Translations under genes and position numbers: made by a program
Notes under the pieces: generated by a model
What the model saw: only the letters and a program-made list of their open reading frames with translations
What the model was told of the DNA's origin: nothing
Database searches by the model: none
Source of the DNA: Acidobacteriota bacterium
Lineage (GTDB): Bacteria; Actinomycetota; Acidimicrobiia; Acidimicrobiales; RAAP-2
NCBI GenBank assembly: GCA_018971185.1
Contig: JAGXBH010000006.1
Coordinates: forward strand, 18,667 to 82,666
DNA length: 64,000 bases
Reading direction: 5' to 3'
Shown here: positions 44,351 to 52,814 of the stretch, piece by piece
Numbering within the stretch: the first letter of the stretch is position 1
Layout: each line of letters opens with the position of its first letter

Positions 44351-45463
44351 ATGACCATCGACCGACGCGGGGAATGGACGGCGACCATGAGGGGCAGTCC
44401 CGGTGCCGAAGGGATGGTCTTCGCTCACCGTGGCACTGCTCCCGCGCGGGTCGAGCCACTCAAGGTCACTCGTGAGCAGCGCGAGGAGATCGAGGATCGT
44501 CACCTCACCGGGGGCGCGACCCGGGCCCGCGGCGCGGGGAATCGGGCGCTGAGCGAGGCCCCCGACGCGAACCGCACGTGCTTCGAGCGCGACCGCGACC
44601 GGATCCTGCACTCCAACGCCTTTCGACGTCTGGCCGGCAAGACCCAGGTCTTCGTCTTCCCCGCCGACCATCAGCGCACGCGCCTGACCCACGCGCTCGA
44701 AGTCGCCCAAGTCGCCACCGCCGTCGCCGCCGCGACCGGACTCAACGTGGCGCTGACCGAAGCCATCGCCCTCGGCCACGATTGTGGCCACGGACCGGGC
44801 GGACACGCCTCCGAGGAGGTCTTCGACCTCTACATCCCCGGCGGGTTCCACCACGCGCTGTGGGGTGCCGACGTCGTCCTCAAGCCCCTCAACCTGTGCG
44901 CGGAGACCCTGGACGGGATACGCCACCACTCGTGGTCGCTGCCGACGCCGATGACGCCCGAGGGCGTGGTCGTGAGTTGGGCCGACCGCTGCGCCTACAG
45001 CGCCCACGACCTCGAGGACGCGGTGGGTACCGGCGTCGTCAGCGCCGACGAGCTTCCCGCTTCGGTCTCGGAGATCCTGGGTACGTCCAGGTCATCGCAG
45101 TTGCGCGCCTTGATCGGTGCGCTGGTGTCGAGCATCAGTACGACGGGGCTGGTCGCGATGGACCGCGAACACGCCGACGCCCTGTCCGATCTCCGGGCGT
45201 TCAACTACGAGATGATCTACAACCGTCCCGAGTCTCTCGCGCAGGGACGCGCGGTGATGGAGGTTCTCACCGCACTCGTCGAGGCGTTCATCGCGTCCCC
45301 CGGGCTCCTGCCCGACGCCGAAGGCGAGGACGTGACCGCCGCTGCCGTCACCTACGTGGCGGGGATGACCGACCGATTCGCCTTCGACACGGCGACGCGC
45401 CTCCTGGACTGGCCCGTCGAACGACTGCCCCGGGGGATCTACGGCACGTTGCTGGGTGAGTAG
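44351..45463 (+). CDS. Deoxyguanosinetriphosphate triphosphohydrolase-like HD protein (start uncertain)
   Basis: FERDRDRILHSNAFRRLAGKTQVF; RTRLTHALEVAQVA; ALGHDCGHGPGGHASE. Confidence 0.92.
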   Translation: MTIDRRGEWTATMRGSPGAEGMVFAHRGTAPARVEPLKVTREQREEIEDRHLTGGATRARGAGNRALSEAPDANRTCFERDRDRILHSNAFRRLAGKTQVFVFPADHQRTRLTHALEVAQVATAVAAATGLNVALTEAIALGHDCGHGPGGHASEEVFDLYIPGGFHHALWGADVVLKPLNLCAETLDGIRHHSWSLPTPMTPEGVVVSWADRCAYSAHDLEDAVGTGVVSADELPASVSEILGTSRSSQLRALIGALVSSISTTGLVAMDREHADALSDLRAFNYEMIYNRPESLAQGRAVMEVLTALVEAFIASPGLLPDAEGEDVTAAAVTYVAGMTDRFAFDTATRLLDWPVERLPRGIYGTLLGE

Positions 45464-45616
45464 CTCGCCGCTGCGACCGACGAATCCCATGTGCTCTCTG
45501 GAGCTGGTCGACTGACGACCGACTTCGCCTCGACGAGTGGGCGCCCGAGACAATGACGTCGATGCGTGGTGGGCACTTGCGACGCGAGAACGACCTCGAT
45601 CACACGCTAGGACCTT

Positions 45617-45640
45617 CGCCCCTACCCCTTCGGGTAAGGG
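45617..45640. promoter_or_regulatory. Candidate CsoR-type palindrome CCCC-TACCC-CTTC-GGGTA-A-GGGG
   Basis: TACCC(N4)GGGTA perfect inverted repeat at 45623-45636, about 50 bp upstream of the SHOCT/cupredoxin operon. Confidence 0.45.
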
Positions 45641-45686
45641 GAACCGATGCTGGGTTGAGAACCGATCGAGAGTCGAGGAGTCAACG

Positions 45687-45938
45687 ATGTACGGATGGTA
45701 CGGAGATGGGATGGGAGGTGGTTGGGAAGTCGCGATGTTCGTCATGATGCTGGTCCTCCTGACGGCCGTGATCGTGGGGGTCGTGGGATTGGTCCGTTGG
45801 AACTCGGGCGGCCACCGAGGTGGTGCGACACCCTCGGACTCGGTCGCCACGTCGATACTCAAGGAGCGTTTCGCCCGCGGAGAGATCACCGAGGAGGAAT
45901 ATCGCCAGAAGATCGAGGTGATCGGCCGACCCAAGTGA
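45687..45938 (+). CDS. Small membrane SHOCT-domain protein
   Basis: MYGWYGDGMGGGWEVAMFVMMLVLLTAVIVG TM plus ILKERFARGEITEEEYRQKIEVI SHOCT motif. Confidence 0.9.
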   Translation: MYGWYGDGMGGGWEVAMFVMMLVLLTAVIVGVVGLVRWNSGGHRGGATPSDSVATSILKERFARGEITEEEYRQKIEVIGRPK

Positions 45939-46477
45939 AGTCGGGTGGCGCGGCGGTCCTGGTGATCGTCGGCGTGACGGGCATCGCACTCATGGGTGCA
46001 ACCTTGTCGGCCCAGTCGCGCGGCACGGATCGGCGATTCTCGTCTCCGGTCGAAGTGTCGTGCGCGCCCGCGCACGTGCGTGGTGAAGTGGTGAGGGTCG
46101 AACTCTCCGACGATGGCACGATGATGGGTGGCGTCGCCCCCATGGGGGTCTCCCTGTCCGCGACGCCCGCGTCGGTGAAGTCGGGGACCATCACCTTCGA
46201 GGCGACGAATGTCGGGTACCTTCCCCACGAACTCGTCGTCATGCCGGCTCCGACCACGGGGGTGGGTACTCGTCGAGTGAACGCGGACGGAAAGATCGAC
46301 GAGACGCGAAGCCTCGGGGAGGCCTCGACGTCATGTGGCGCCGGCGCCGGCTCGGGGATCGAACCGGGGGCCACCAGCTGGGTGACCATGAGCCTGAGAC
46401 CGGGTCTCTACGAGTTGGTCTGCGATGTCCCGTGGCACTACGCCCAGGGAATGGTGAGCGCCCTGCGCGTGTATTGA
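45935..46477 (+). CDS. Cupredoxin (sulfocyanin/plastocyanin-like) exported blue-copper protein
   Basis: N-terminal TM/signal; ATNVGYLPHELVV and CDVPWHYAQGM (His...Cys-x4-His-x4-Met type-1 Cu ligands); GTG start overlapping upstream stop. Confidence 0.87.
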   Translation: MKSGGAAVLVIVGVTGIALMGATLSAQSRGTDRRFSSPVEVSCAPAHVRGEVVRVELSDDGTMMGGVAPMGVSLSATPASVKSGTITFEATNVGYLPHELVVMPAPTTGVGTRRVNADGKIDETRSLGEASTSCGAGAGSGIEPGATSWVTMSLRPGLYELVCDVPWHYAQGMVSALRVY

Positions 46478-46580
46478 CGAGCCGCGGCGTGGGGAACTCG
46501 TAGCGGGGGCCGTGCGGCGAACGTCGCGACGACACGTGGCGCGAGCCTCGGGGGATGTGACCAAAGCCACCGTGCGAGAG

Positions 46581-46620
46581 TCGACGTCGGCGGGTCCGCT
46601 TCTTATACTCCCTAGGGGTA
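46581..46620 (+). promoter_or_regulatory. Candidate csoR promoter with overlapping CsoR-type operator TACTCCCTAGGGGTA
   Basis: TCGACG (46581-46586)-N17-TATACT (46604-46609); G/C-tract quasi-palindrome at 46606-46620. Confidence 0.55.
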
Positions 46621-46798
46621 GCGAGTCATCGTGGTGAAGGAGGCCACCGGTGGTGCGATTCACGTCGCACGCTCAGCGCAGGACCTGTGATCGGCGTCGA
46701 AGCCAGCCCGCCGTCACATCCTCCTAAGCGACCGGCGATCGCCGTACCCGCACCTCGCGAACCCCGATAGCCACGATTCACTCGCGAAAGGAGAACCC

Positions 46799-47086
46799 GT
46801 GACCCAACCCGGATACACCGACGACAAGTCCACGATCCTCGCTCGTCTCAAGAAGGTCGAGGGTCAGGTGCGCGGCGTCTCGAAGATGGTCCAAGACGAC
46901 CGCTACTGCATCGACATCCTCCAGCAGATCTCCGCGGCGACCCGTGCGCTCCAGAGCGTGGCCCTGCACCTGCTCGACGACCACATGAGTCACTGCGTGG
47001 TGGCCGCGGTACAGGCGGGCGGCGACGAGCAGCACGTGAAGCTCCGTGAGGCGTCGGCCGCGATCTCCCAACTGGTGCGGTCGTGA
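46799..47086 (+). CDS. CsoR/FrmR-family metal-sensing transcriptional repressor
   Basis: ILARLKKVEGQVRGVSKMVQDDRYCIDILQQI; HLLDDHMSHCVVAAV (Cys-His-Cys set). Confidence 0.93.
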   Translation: MTQPGYTDDKSTILARLKKVEGQVRGVSKMVQDDRYCIDILQQISAATRALQSVALHLLDDHMSHCVVAAVQAGGDEQHVKLREASAAISQLVRS

Positions 47087-48846
47087 CCACGCTGGCCGCG
47101 TTGTCAGCCGTCGTCGACATCGCCCGGGGGCTTCGCGAGGGCTTCTTCATGCTCTGGGAGACGCTGTGGGCTCTGATTCTGGGGTTCTCCCTCTCGGGTG
47201 CGGTGCAGGCCTTCGTCTCGAAGGACCAGATGCGCGCCAAGCTTGGTGACCACCGGCCCAGGACGATCGCGCGGGCGTCGGGCTACGGCATGGTGTCCTC
47301 GAGTTGTTCCTACGCGGCGTCGGCAATGGCGAAGTCCCTCTTCGCCAAGGGTGCGGACTTCACGACGGCGATGGTCTTCATGTTCGCCTCCACCAATCTC
47401 GTGGTCGAACTGGGCATCGTCATGCTGGTGCTCTTGGGTTGGCAGTTCGCCGCCGCCGAGTTCGTCGGCGGCCCACTCATGATCGTGCTCCTCGCCACGG
47501 CCGGTGGACTTGTCTTCGTCGGTCCCGCGCTGGTCCACGCGCGTAGCCGCGTGCTCGGGGGAACACCTGACGACGACCCCTCGTCCGCTGAGTCGGCGCC
47601 CACGACGTCGTTCACCTCCAAGTTCCGCTCGGCGGCCGCCTGGTCCGACGCGTCACGCTACGCGATCGCCGACGCCACGATGCTGCGTCGCGAGCTCGTG
47701 ATCGGTTACCTGGTCGCCGGACAGCTCGCGACCCTCGTACCCACACGCTTCTGGAATGACTTGTTCATTCACGGTCACGGGCCCTGGACGGACATCGAGA
47801 ACGCCCTCGTCGGCCCCCTCATCGCCGTCATCAGTTGGGTGTGCTCCATCGGTAACGTCCCCTTGGCCGCTGCACTGTGGGCCGGCGGCATCTCCTTCGG
47901 CGGCGTGATCGCCTTCATCTTCGCCGACCTCATCGCCATGCCCCTCATCCTCATCTACCGCAAGCTCTACGGCACCGCCCTGACGTTGCGGATGGTGGGC
48001 CTCTTCTACGTCGTGATGGCGCTCGCGGGTATGGCCACGCAGGTGATCTTCGCGGGACTGAACATCATCCCCGCTCGACGGAGCTTCGCGATCAGTGCCG
48101 CACATTTCTCGTGGAACTACACCACGTTCCTCAACTTCGCCTTCATCATCGTGGCCGCGGGGGTGTGGTGGTTGGCACGACACGCCGATCGCTTCGGAGG
48201 TGGCGTCGGCTACGCCATCGACCCGGTATGCGCCATGCAGGTTCGCATCGCGGACGCCCCGGCGACCTCTCGATGGTCAGGTCGCACCTACTACTTCTGC
48301 TCGGACCATTGTCGAGAGAAGTTCGACGTCAGTCCAGAACCCTACGTGCTCAAGTCCTCCCCGCCCTATCGCGAGGGGCACACTGAACACCCCGCAGGTG
48401 CGGCGCCGCGCGATCCCGTCTGTGGCATGACGGTGGACCCGGCGACCGCAGCGGCCCACCGCCGGTACGAGGGTGTCGACGTCTGGTTCTGCAACCCCGG
48501 CTGCGCCGAGAGCTTCGACCGCGACCCCGGGCGCTACCTTCCGACGAATGTCTCCTCTGCGGCGCTGCGCGATCCCGTCTGCGGCATGACGGTGGACCCG
48601 GCGACCGCAGCGGTCCACCGCCTGCACGAGGGCGTCGACGTCTGGTTCTGCAACCCCGGCTGCGCCGAGAGCTTCGACCGCGACCCCGGGCGCTACCTTT
48701 CGACGAATGGCTCCGCCGCGGCGTCAGTCAGAATCTCGCTGGGCACGAAGGGTGCGCGACGCTCGCCGACATCCACGCGATCTGACAGCGACGAGAACGT
48801 GGCACCGCAGGGCGAGGCGAGCAACTTCGACCCACGACGGCGCTGA
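47083..48846 (+). CDS. UPF0718/ArsP-like permease fused to three C-terminal YHS domains
   Basis: Multi-TM permease with SSSCSYAASAMAKSLFAKGADFTTAMVFMFASTNLVVELG; YHS units YAIDPVCAMQV..., RDPVCGMTVDPATAAAH..., RDPVCGMTVDPATAAVH... Confidence 0.9.
   Translation: MTTLAALSAVVDIARGLREGFFMLWETLWALILGFSLSGAVQAFVSKDQMRAKLGDHRPRTIARASGYGMVSSSCSYAASAMAKSLFAKGADFTTAMVFMFASTNLVVELGIVMLVLLGWQFAAAEFVGGPLMIVLLATAGGLVFVGPALVHARSRVLGGTPDDDPSSAESAPTTSFTSKFRSAAAWSDASRYAIADATMLRRELVIGYLVAGQLATLVPTRFWNDLFIHGHGPWTDIENALVGPLIAVISWVCSIGNVPLAAALWAGGISFGGVIAFIFADLIAMPLILIYRKLYGTALTLRMVGLFYVVMALAGMATQVIFAGLNIIPARRSFAISAAHFSWNYTTFLNFAFIIVAAGVWWLARHADRFGGGVGYAIDPVCAMQVRIADAPATSRWSGRTYYFCSDHCREKFDVSPEPYVLKSSPPYREGHTEHPAGAAPRDPVCGMTVDPATAAAHRRYEGVDVWFCNPGCAESFDRDPGRYLPTNVSSAALRDPVCGMTVDPATAAVHRLHEGVDVWFCNPGCAESFDRDPGRYLSTNGSAAASVRISLGTKGARRSPTSTRSDSDENVAPQGEASNFDPRRR
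48403..48720 (+). repeat. Two tandem 159-bp copies encoding YHS domains 2 and 3
   Basis: Near-identical units 48403-48561 and 48562-48720, about 9-10 mismatches counted by eye. Confidence 0.9.
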
Positions 48847-48864
48847 GATTCGACCCGACGCCGA

Positions 48865-49977
48865 CTAGCGGATGCGCAGTTCCTGTCGGTAGACGCGCGC
48901 GGGTCCTTGGGCCATCACCTTCGACGCGAGATCGCCGAAGGCACGGGCGGCCTCGCTCTCGGGCTGGCTCACGACCAGGGGCACCCCGAGGTCACCACCC
49001 TCACGCAGCGGCGTCTCCAGGGGGATCTGCCCCAGGAGCGCGACGCCGAGGTCGCGGGCCAACCTCTCGCCGCCGCCGCTGCCGAAGATCTCGTAGCGTG
49101 TGCCGTCATCACCGCGGAACCAGCTCATGTTCTCGATGACCCCGCGGACCGAGAGCTTGAGTTTGCGCGCGGCGAAGGCGGATCGCTGGGCCACGCGCTG
49201 CGCGGCGGCCTGGGGTGTGGTCACGACGTACATCTCGATTCGCGGTAGGACCTCGGACAGGGTCAGCGCGACGTCGCCGGTGCCAGGCGGCATGTCGATC
49301 AACAAGAAATCTGGCTCATCCCACCACGCCTCGGAGATCAGTTGCTCGATGGCCTTGTGCAGCATCGGACCACGCCAGATGACGGGCTGTTCGTCGGGGA
49401 CGAAGTAACCCATGGAGACGCAGTGCACGCCGTGGGCCAGGGTGGGCAGGACCGTGTCGCCCAGCACGATCGGGTCCGCGACCGCACCGAGCATCTTTGG
49501 CAGGGAGAAGCCGTACACGTCGGCGTCCAACACGCCCACGTGACGCCCCTGCTGCGCGAGGGCGATCGCCAAGTTGACGGTGACCGACGACTTGCCGACA
49601 CCGCCCTTGCCCGAGGAGATCCCCAAGACCCGGGTCTTGGAGAGACGATCGAGGAACTTGGGTTGATCGCCGGCGTGCGAGTGATCACCCGGTGTCGACG
49701 CACCGGTCATGGAGCCGCGCAAATAGTTTCGCAGGCGTAGCAGCTCCTCCTCGTCCATCGTTCGCACGCTGAGGCGCACCGACGGCTCCGCGGCGCCGAT
49801 GCGCTCCACGAGATAGTCGCGCTGGGGCCAGTTCGACGCGGGTAGGACCAGCGTCGCCTCGAGTCCCGACGCCGTCGACCTCACCCCGTCGAGGAAACCC
49901 AGCTCACCCAGGGGGCGGCGGACCTGGGGCTCCACGATGTCCGCGAGAGCTGGGTACTGGGAAACGTCGAAGGTCAC
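48865..49977 (-). CDS. Mrp/NBP35-type ATP-binding Fe-S carrier protein
   Basis: GISSGKGGVGKSSVTVNLAIALAQQG; N-terminal DUF59/MIP18-like domain. Confidence 0.94.
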   Translation of the reverse strand: MTFDVSQYPALADIVEPQVRRPLGELGFLDGVRSTASGLEATLVLPASNWPQRDYLVERIGAAEPSVRLSVRTMDEEELLRLRNYLRGSMTGASTPGDHSHAGDQPKFLDRLSKTRVLGISSGKGGVGKSSVTVNLAIALAQQGRHVGVLDADVYGFSLPKMLGAVADPIVLGDTVLPTLAHGVHCVSMGYFVPDEQPVIWRGPMLHKAIEQLISEAWWDEPDFLLIDMPPGTGDVALTLSEVLPRIEMYVVTTPQAAAQRVAQRSAFAARKLKLSVRGVIENMSWFRGDDGTRYEIFGSGGGERLARDLGVALLGQIPLETPLREGGDLGVPLVVSQPESEAARAFGDLASKVMAQGPARVYRQELRIR

Positions 49978-50069
49978 GGCTGGTCCTTTGTGATGTTGCC
50001 TACGAGGCTACCGGCGCCGCTGCGGGGCTGCGCTCACGGCGGGGCGCGAACACCTACACTCTTGAACGT

Positions 50070-50780
50070 ATGCCAGCAAGTCACGAGACGGACCTCGACC
50101 CCGCGTTGTTCACGGCGACCGTCACGAGTCTGGCGCACTCCTTCGGCGACAACACCCGTCGCAAGATCTACCTCTACCTGCGTGAGAATCCCGGGGCCAC
50201 CGCGACCCAGCTCGCCCACCATTGCGGCGTCCACGCCAACGTCGTGCGCCACCATCTGGAGCGACTCACCGAAGGTGGTTACGTCACCTACGACAACGTC
50301 CACCGCACCACCGTGGGCCGGCCGGCGAAAGGATACCGGGTGGTCGACACCACCGTCGCCATCGAGGGGTCACTGCGACGCGACGCCCTGCTCGTCGCGC
50401 TGCTCGAGATGGCCCTGGAGCGTCTGGGCCCGAAGGCGGCCGAGTCCCTGGCCCACGACGTCGGCCTCGAGTATGGACGGACCCTGTGCGTGGGCGCCAA
50501 CACCAACGACTCGTCGACCACGGTCAAGTCGGCCATGTCCTCGATCGCGGGTCTCCTCACGGCCCACGGTTTCGCCGCGCGGGTGGAGGAGGACGCTTCG
50601 AGGCAATCCGTCGTGTCCGACAACTGCCCCTTCGGGTCGGCGGCCCAACATCACCCGGTACTTTGCGCCGTGGACCGAGGTCTCATCGCCGGCATGCTCG
50701 AGGGGCTCGGCGCCCGGTCGACGCAGATCACGTTGACCTCGCGGGCCCGCGGGGACGACACCTGCCGCGTCACCGCCTGA
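50070..50780 (+). CDS. HTH transcriptional regulator, SufR/ArsR-like with C-terminal Cys motif
   Basis: TRRKIYLYLRENPGATATQLAHHCGVHANVVRHHLERL wHTH; NCPFGSAAQHHPVLCAVDRGLIAGMLEGLG. Confidence 0.85.
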   Translation: MPASHETDLDPALFTATVTSLAHSFGDNTRRKIYLYLRENPGATATQLAHHCGVHANVVRHHLERLTEGGYVTYDNVHRTTVGRPAKGYRVVDTTVAIEGSLRRDALLVALLEMALERLGPKAAESLAHDVGLEYGRTLCVGANTNDSSTTVKSAMSSIAGLLTAHGFAARVEEDASRQSVVSDNCPFGSAAQHHPVLCAVDRGLIAGMLEGLGARSTQITLTSRARGDDTCRVTA

Positions 50781-50787
50781 GGCGACC

Positions 50788-50820
50788 GGTGTCGCCGCGG
50801 TGTCGCCGCGGTGTCGCCGC
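50788..50820. repeat. Three perfect tandem copies of GGTGTCGCCGC (11 bp)
   Basis: 50788-50798, 50799-50809, 50810-50820. Confidence 0.95.
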
Positions 50821-50919
50821 GGATGCCCGTGCGCCACGGCGGCGGGCGCGGGCCGCCTGATGTTACGGCCACGACCCACACCTATGCCCACACCGAGGCC
50901 CACGGCGGGCTCGCGGCTG

Positions 50920-51130
50920 GTCGGGGGCGCGTTCGAGGTGGGTCGCCTGTCCTACGGCGGCGGCTTCGCGATCGTCCCCCTGGCGCCCCACGACGTGGCG
51001 AGCACCCATCAGGCGATGGGCGGCGCCCGGTCCTAGAACACCGTGGCGCTGGGTCAGATCACACCCGGTCCGGCGCCCCTAACGATCTCTGCCGCCGGGT
51101 CGCTGGTCACCCTGACGACGGGCTACTCGC
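50920..51130 (+). pseudogene. Remnant of chromate transporter (ChrA C-terminal half) with in-frame stop
   Basis: Single frame: LVGGAFEVGRLSYGGGFAIVPLAPHDVASTHQAMGGARS*NTVALGQITPGPAPLTISAAGSLV; ChrA-like (S)YGGGF.IVPL and VALGQITPGP motifs interrupted by TAG at 51034-51036. Confidence 0.78.
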
Positions 51131-51871
51131 GATGCCTAACGCGCGAAGGAACGGCGCCGCGACGGCCAACTGGGCCTTCGAGGGGTGCAACCGCACGAAG
51201 GTGCGCAGCTGCGAGGTGGCCAGGGCGCGATTGCCGGGAGTCTCGTAGGCGACGATGGCGTAGTAGAGCCGCGGCGCCGGGGACGAGGGTGCGAGCGTGA
51301 CCGCCTCGTGCAGGAGACTCACCCCCTTGGCCACCACCGCGGCGTCGCGGGACTTGGCGCCCGCTGAAGCCTCCAACCAGCCGGCCTCGGTCAAGGCGAC
51401 CACGTTGGTGGGTTGGAGCGCGAGGATCTGCTGGTAGGCCGAGAGCGCCGCGGCGTCGTCACCGGCCGCCACGTCGGCCTCGCCCTCGGTGACCAGTTGC
51501 TGCAGTTTCTGGGTCTGCGAGAGCGTGAGCCCCCCCGTCGCGGACGAGCCGGCTTGACGCAGACCCAGATTGGCCCACACCAGCACGCCCGCGGCCACGG
51601 CGAAACACACCAGCGCCACGATCAGACGGCTCCTCCGGCGCCGACGGGCCGGGTGCCGGGCGCCCCTCGTCGCGTCGAGCGGCGTCGTGGTCTGCGAGCG
51701 CGACACCTCGTCGAGCGAGCGACGTGCGATGTCAAGGGCCGCGCTCTCACGTTCGTTGATCGCCGAGAAGTCCTCGTCACTCAACTCACCCAGCGCGTGC
51801 TCGCGCCGGGCGTCCTCGAGCGAGGCCTCACGTAGGCGAATCTCGTCGAGGAGTCGGCGTTCGCTCCTCAC
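51107..51871 (-). CDS. TPR-containing cytochrome c biogenesis protein (CcmI/CycH-like)
   Basis: N-terminal coiled segment, one TM, TPR-like repeats; follows ccmH. Confidence 0.72.
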   Translation of the reverse strand: MRSERRLLDEIRLREASLEDARREHALGELSDEDFSAINERESAALDIARRSLDEVSRSQTTTPLDATRGARHPARRRRRSRLIVALVCFAVAAGVLVWANLGLRQAGSSATGGLTLSQTQKLQQLVTEGEADVAAGDDAAALSAYQQILALQPTNVVALTEAGWLEASAGAKSRDAAVVAKGVSLLHEAVTLAPSSPAPRLYYAIVAYETPGNRALATSQLRTFVRLHPSKAQLAVAAPFLRALGIASSPSSG

Positions 51872-52281
51872 CGCCGCCTCCGCAGGACCACGAGCGTCGC
51901 CACGAGACCGGCGAAGACCAGGGTGGGCAGGAGCCAGAGCAGCGTCCCCACCCCCGACGTCGACGGGCTCAGCAGGATGCTCGTCCCGTAGGCCGCCTCG
52001 ATGGTCGTGAGGATCTGCGTGTCACTCTCCCCCCGGTCGACCATGCTCACGATCTGGTGACGCACCGCCAGAGCCGAGGATGACGTGCTCTGGGCGACGG
52101 AGAGGTCCTGGCACGAGGGGCACTTGACCAGGCTCTCGAGGTGGGACACGCGTTGGGCCGGGCCCGCGGTGCTCGGTGCGCTCAGCGCCGCCAGGGCGAC
52201 CACCGCGACCAGGGCGACCAACCAGACGCGAAACGACCCCAGACGTCGAAGCGTCGACGCGACGGACCGGTCGGTACTCAC
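51868..52281 (-). CDS. ccmH: Cytochrome c maturation protein CcmH
   Basis: HLESLVKCPSCQDLSVAQS (LRCPxC-like), C-terminal TM; GTG start overlapping ccmG stop. Confidence 0.9.
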   Translation of the reverse strand: MSTDRSVASTLRRLGSFRVWLVALVAVVALAALSAPSTAGPAQRVSHLESLVKCPSCQDLSVAQSTSSSALAVRHQIVSMVDRGESDTQILTTIEAAYGTSILLSPSTSGVGTLLWLLPTLVFAGLVATLVVLRRRR

Positions 52282-52814
52282 GCGCGCACCCGGGCGAGCA
52301 CCTGGTCGAGTTGGGCGGTGGTCACCGGACCGAGCAACTCCGCCGCGACGCGACCTCGGGGGTCGATGACGAAGGTCGAGGGCGGCGAGGTCACGCCGTA
52401 GTGGAAGGCGAAGGCCCCGTTGGGGTCGTCGATGGAAGGGTAGAACTGCGAGGTGCCCCACTTGACGTCGAAGGCCTTGGCGGCGTTGACCGTGTCGTTG
52501 AAGACCACGCCCACCACGGCGACACCCCGGTGTCGTTGCTGCCAGGCGAAGGTGATGAGATTGGGCTCCTCCACTTGGCAGGGACCGCACCAGGACGCGA
52601 AGAAGTTGACCACCACCACCTTGCCACGTTCGCTCGCGAGTGAGAACCTCGCACCGTCAAAGGTCGTCGCGTTGATCGGCGGGGCCACCTTGCCCAGAAG
52701 GGGACTCGGCACCGACGTCGCCGACACCGGCTGGCGCGTCACCAGCAGCACCGAGAGGCCGATGACCACCGATAGCGCGACGAGCGCGACCACGAGCACG
52801 AGACGACGTCTCAC
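52278..52814 (-). CDS. ccmG: Thiol:disulfide oxidoreductase CcmG/ResA-like
   Basis: VNFFASWCGPCQVEEPNLITFA. Confidence 0.9.
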   Translation of the reverse strand: MRRRLVLVVALVALSVVIGLSVLLVTRQPVSATSVPSPLLGKVAPPINATTFDGARFSLASERGKVVVVNFFASWCGPCQVEEPNLITFAWQQRHRGVAVVGVVFNDTVNAAKAFDVKWGTSQFYPSIDDPNGAFAFHYGVTSPPSTFVIDPRGRVAAELLGPVTTAQLDQVLARVRA

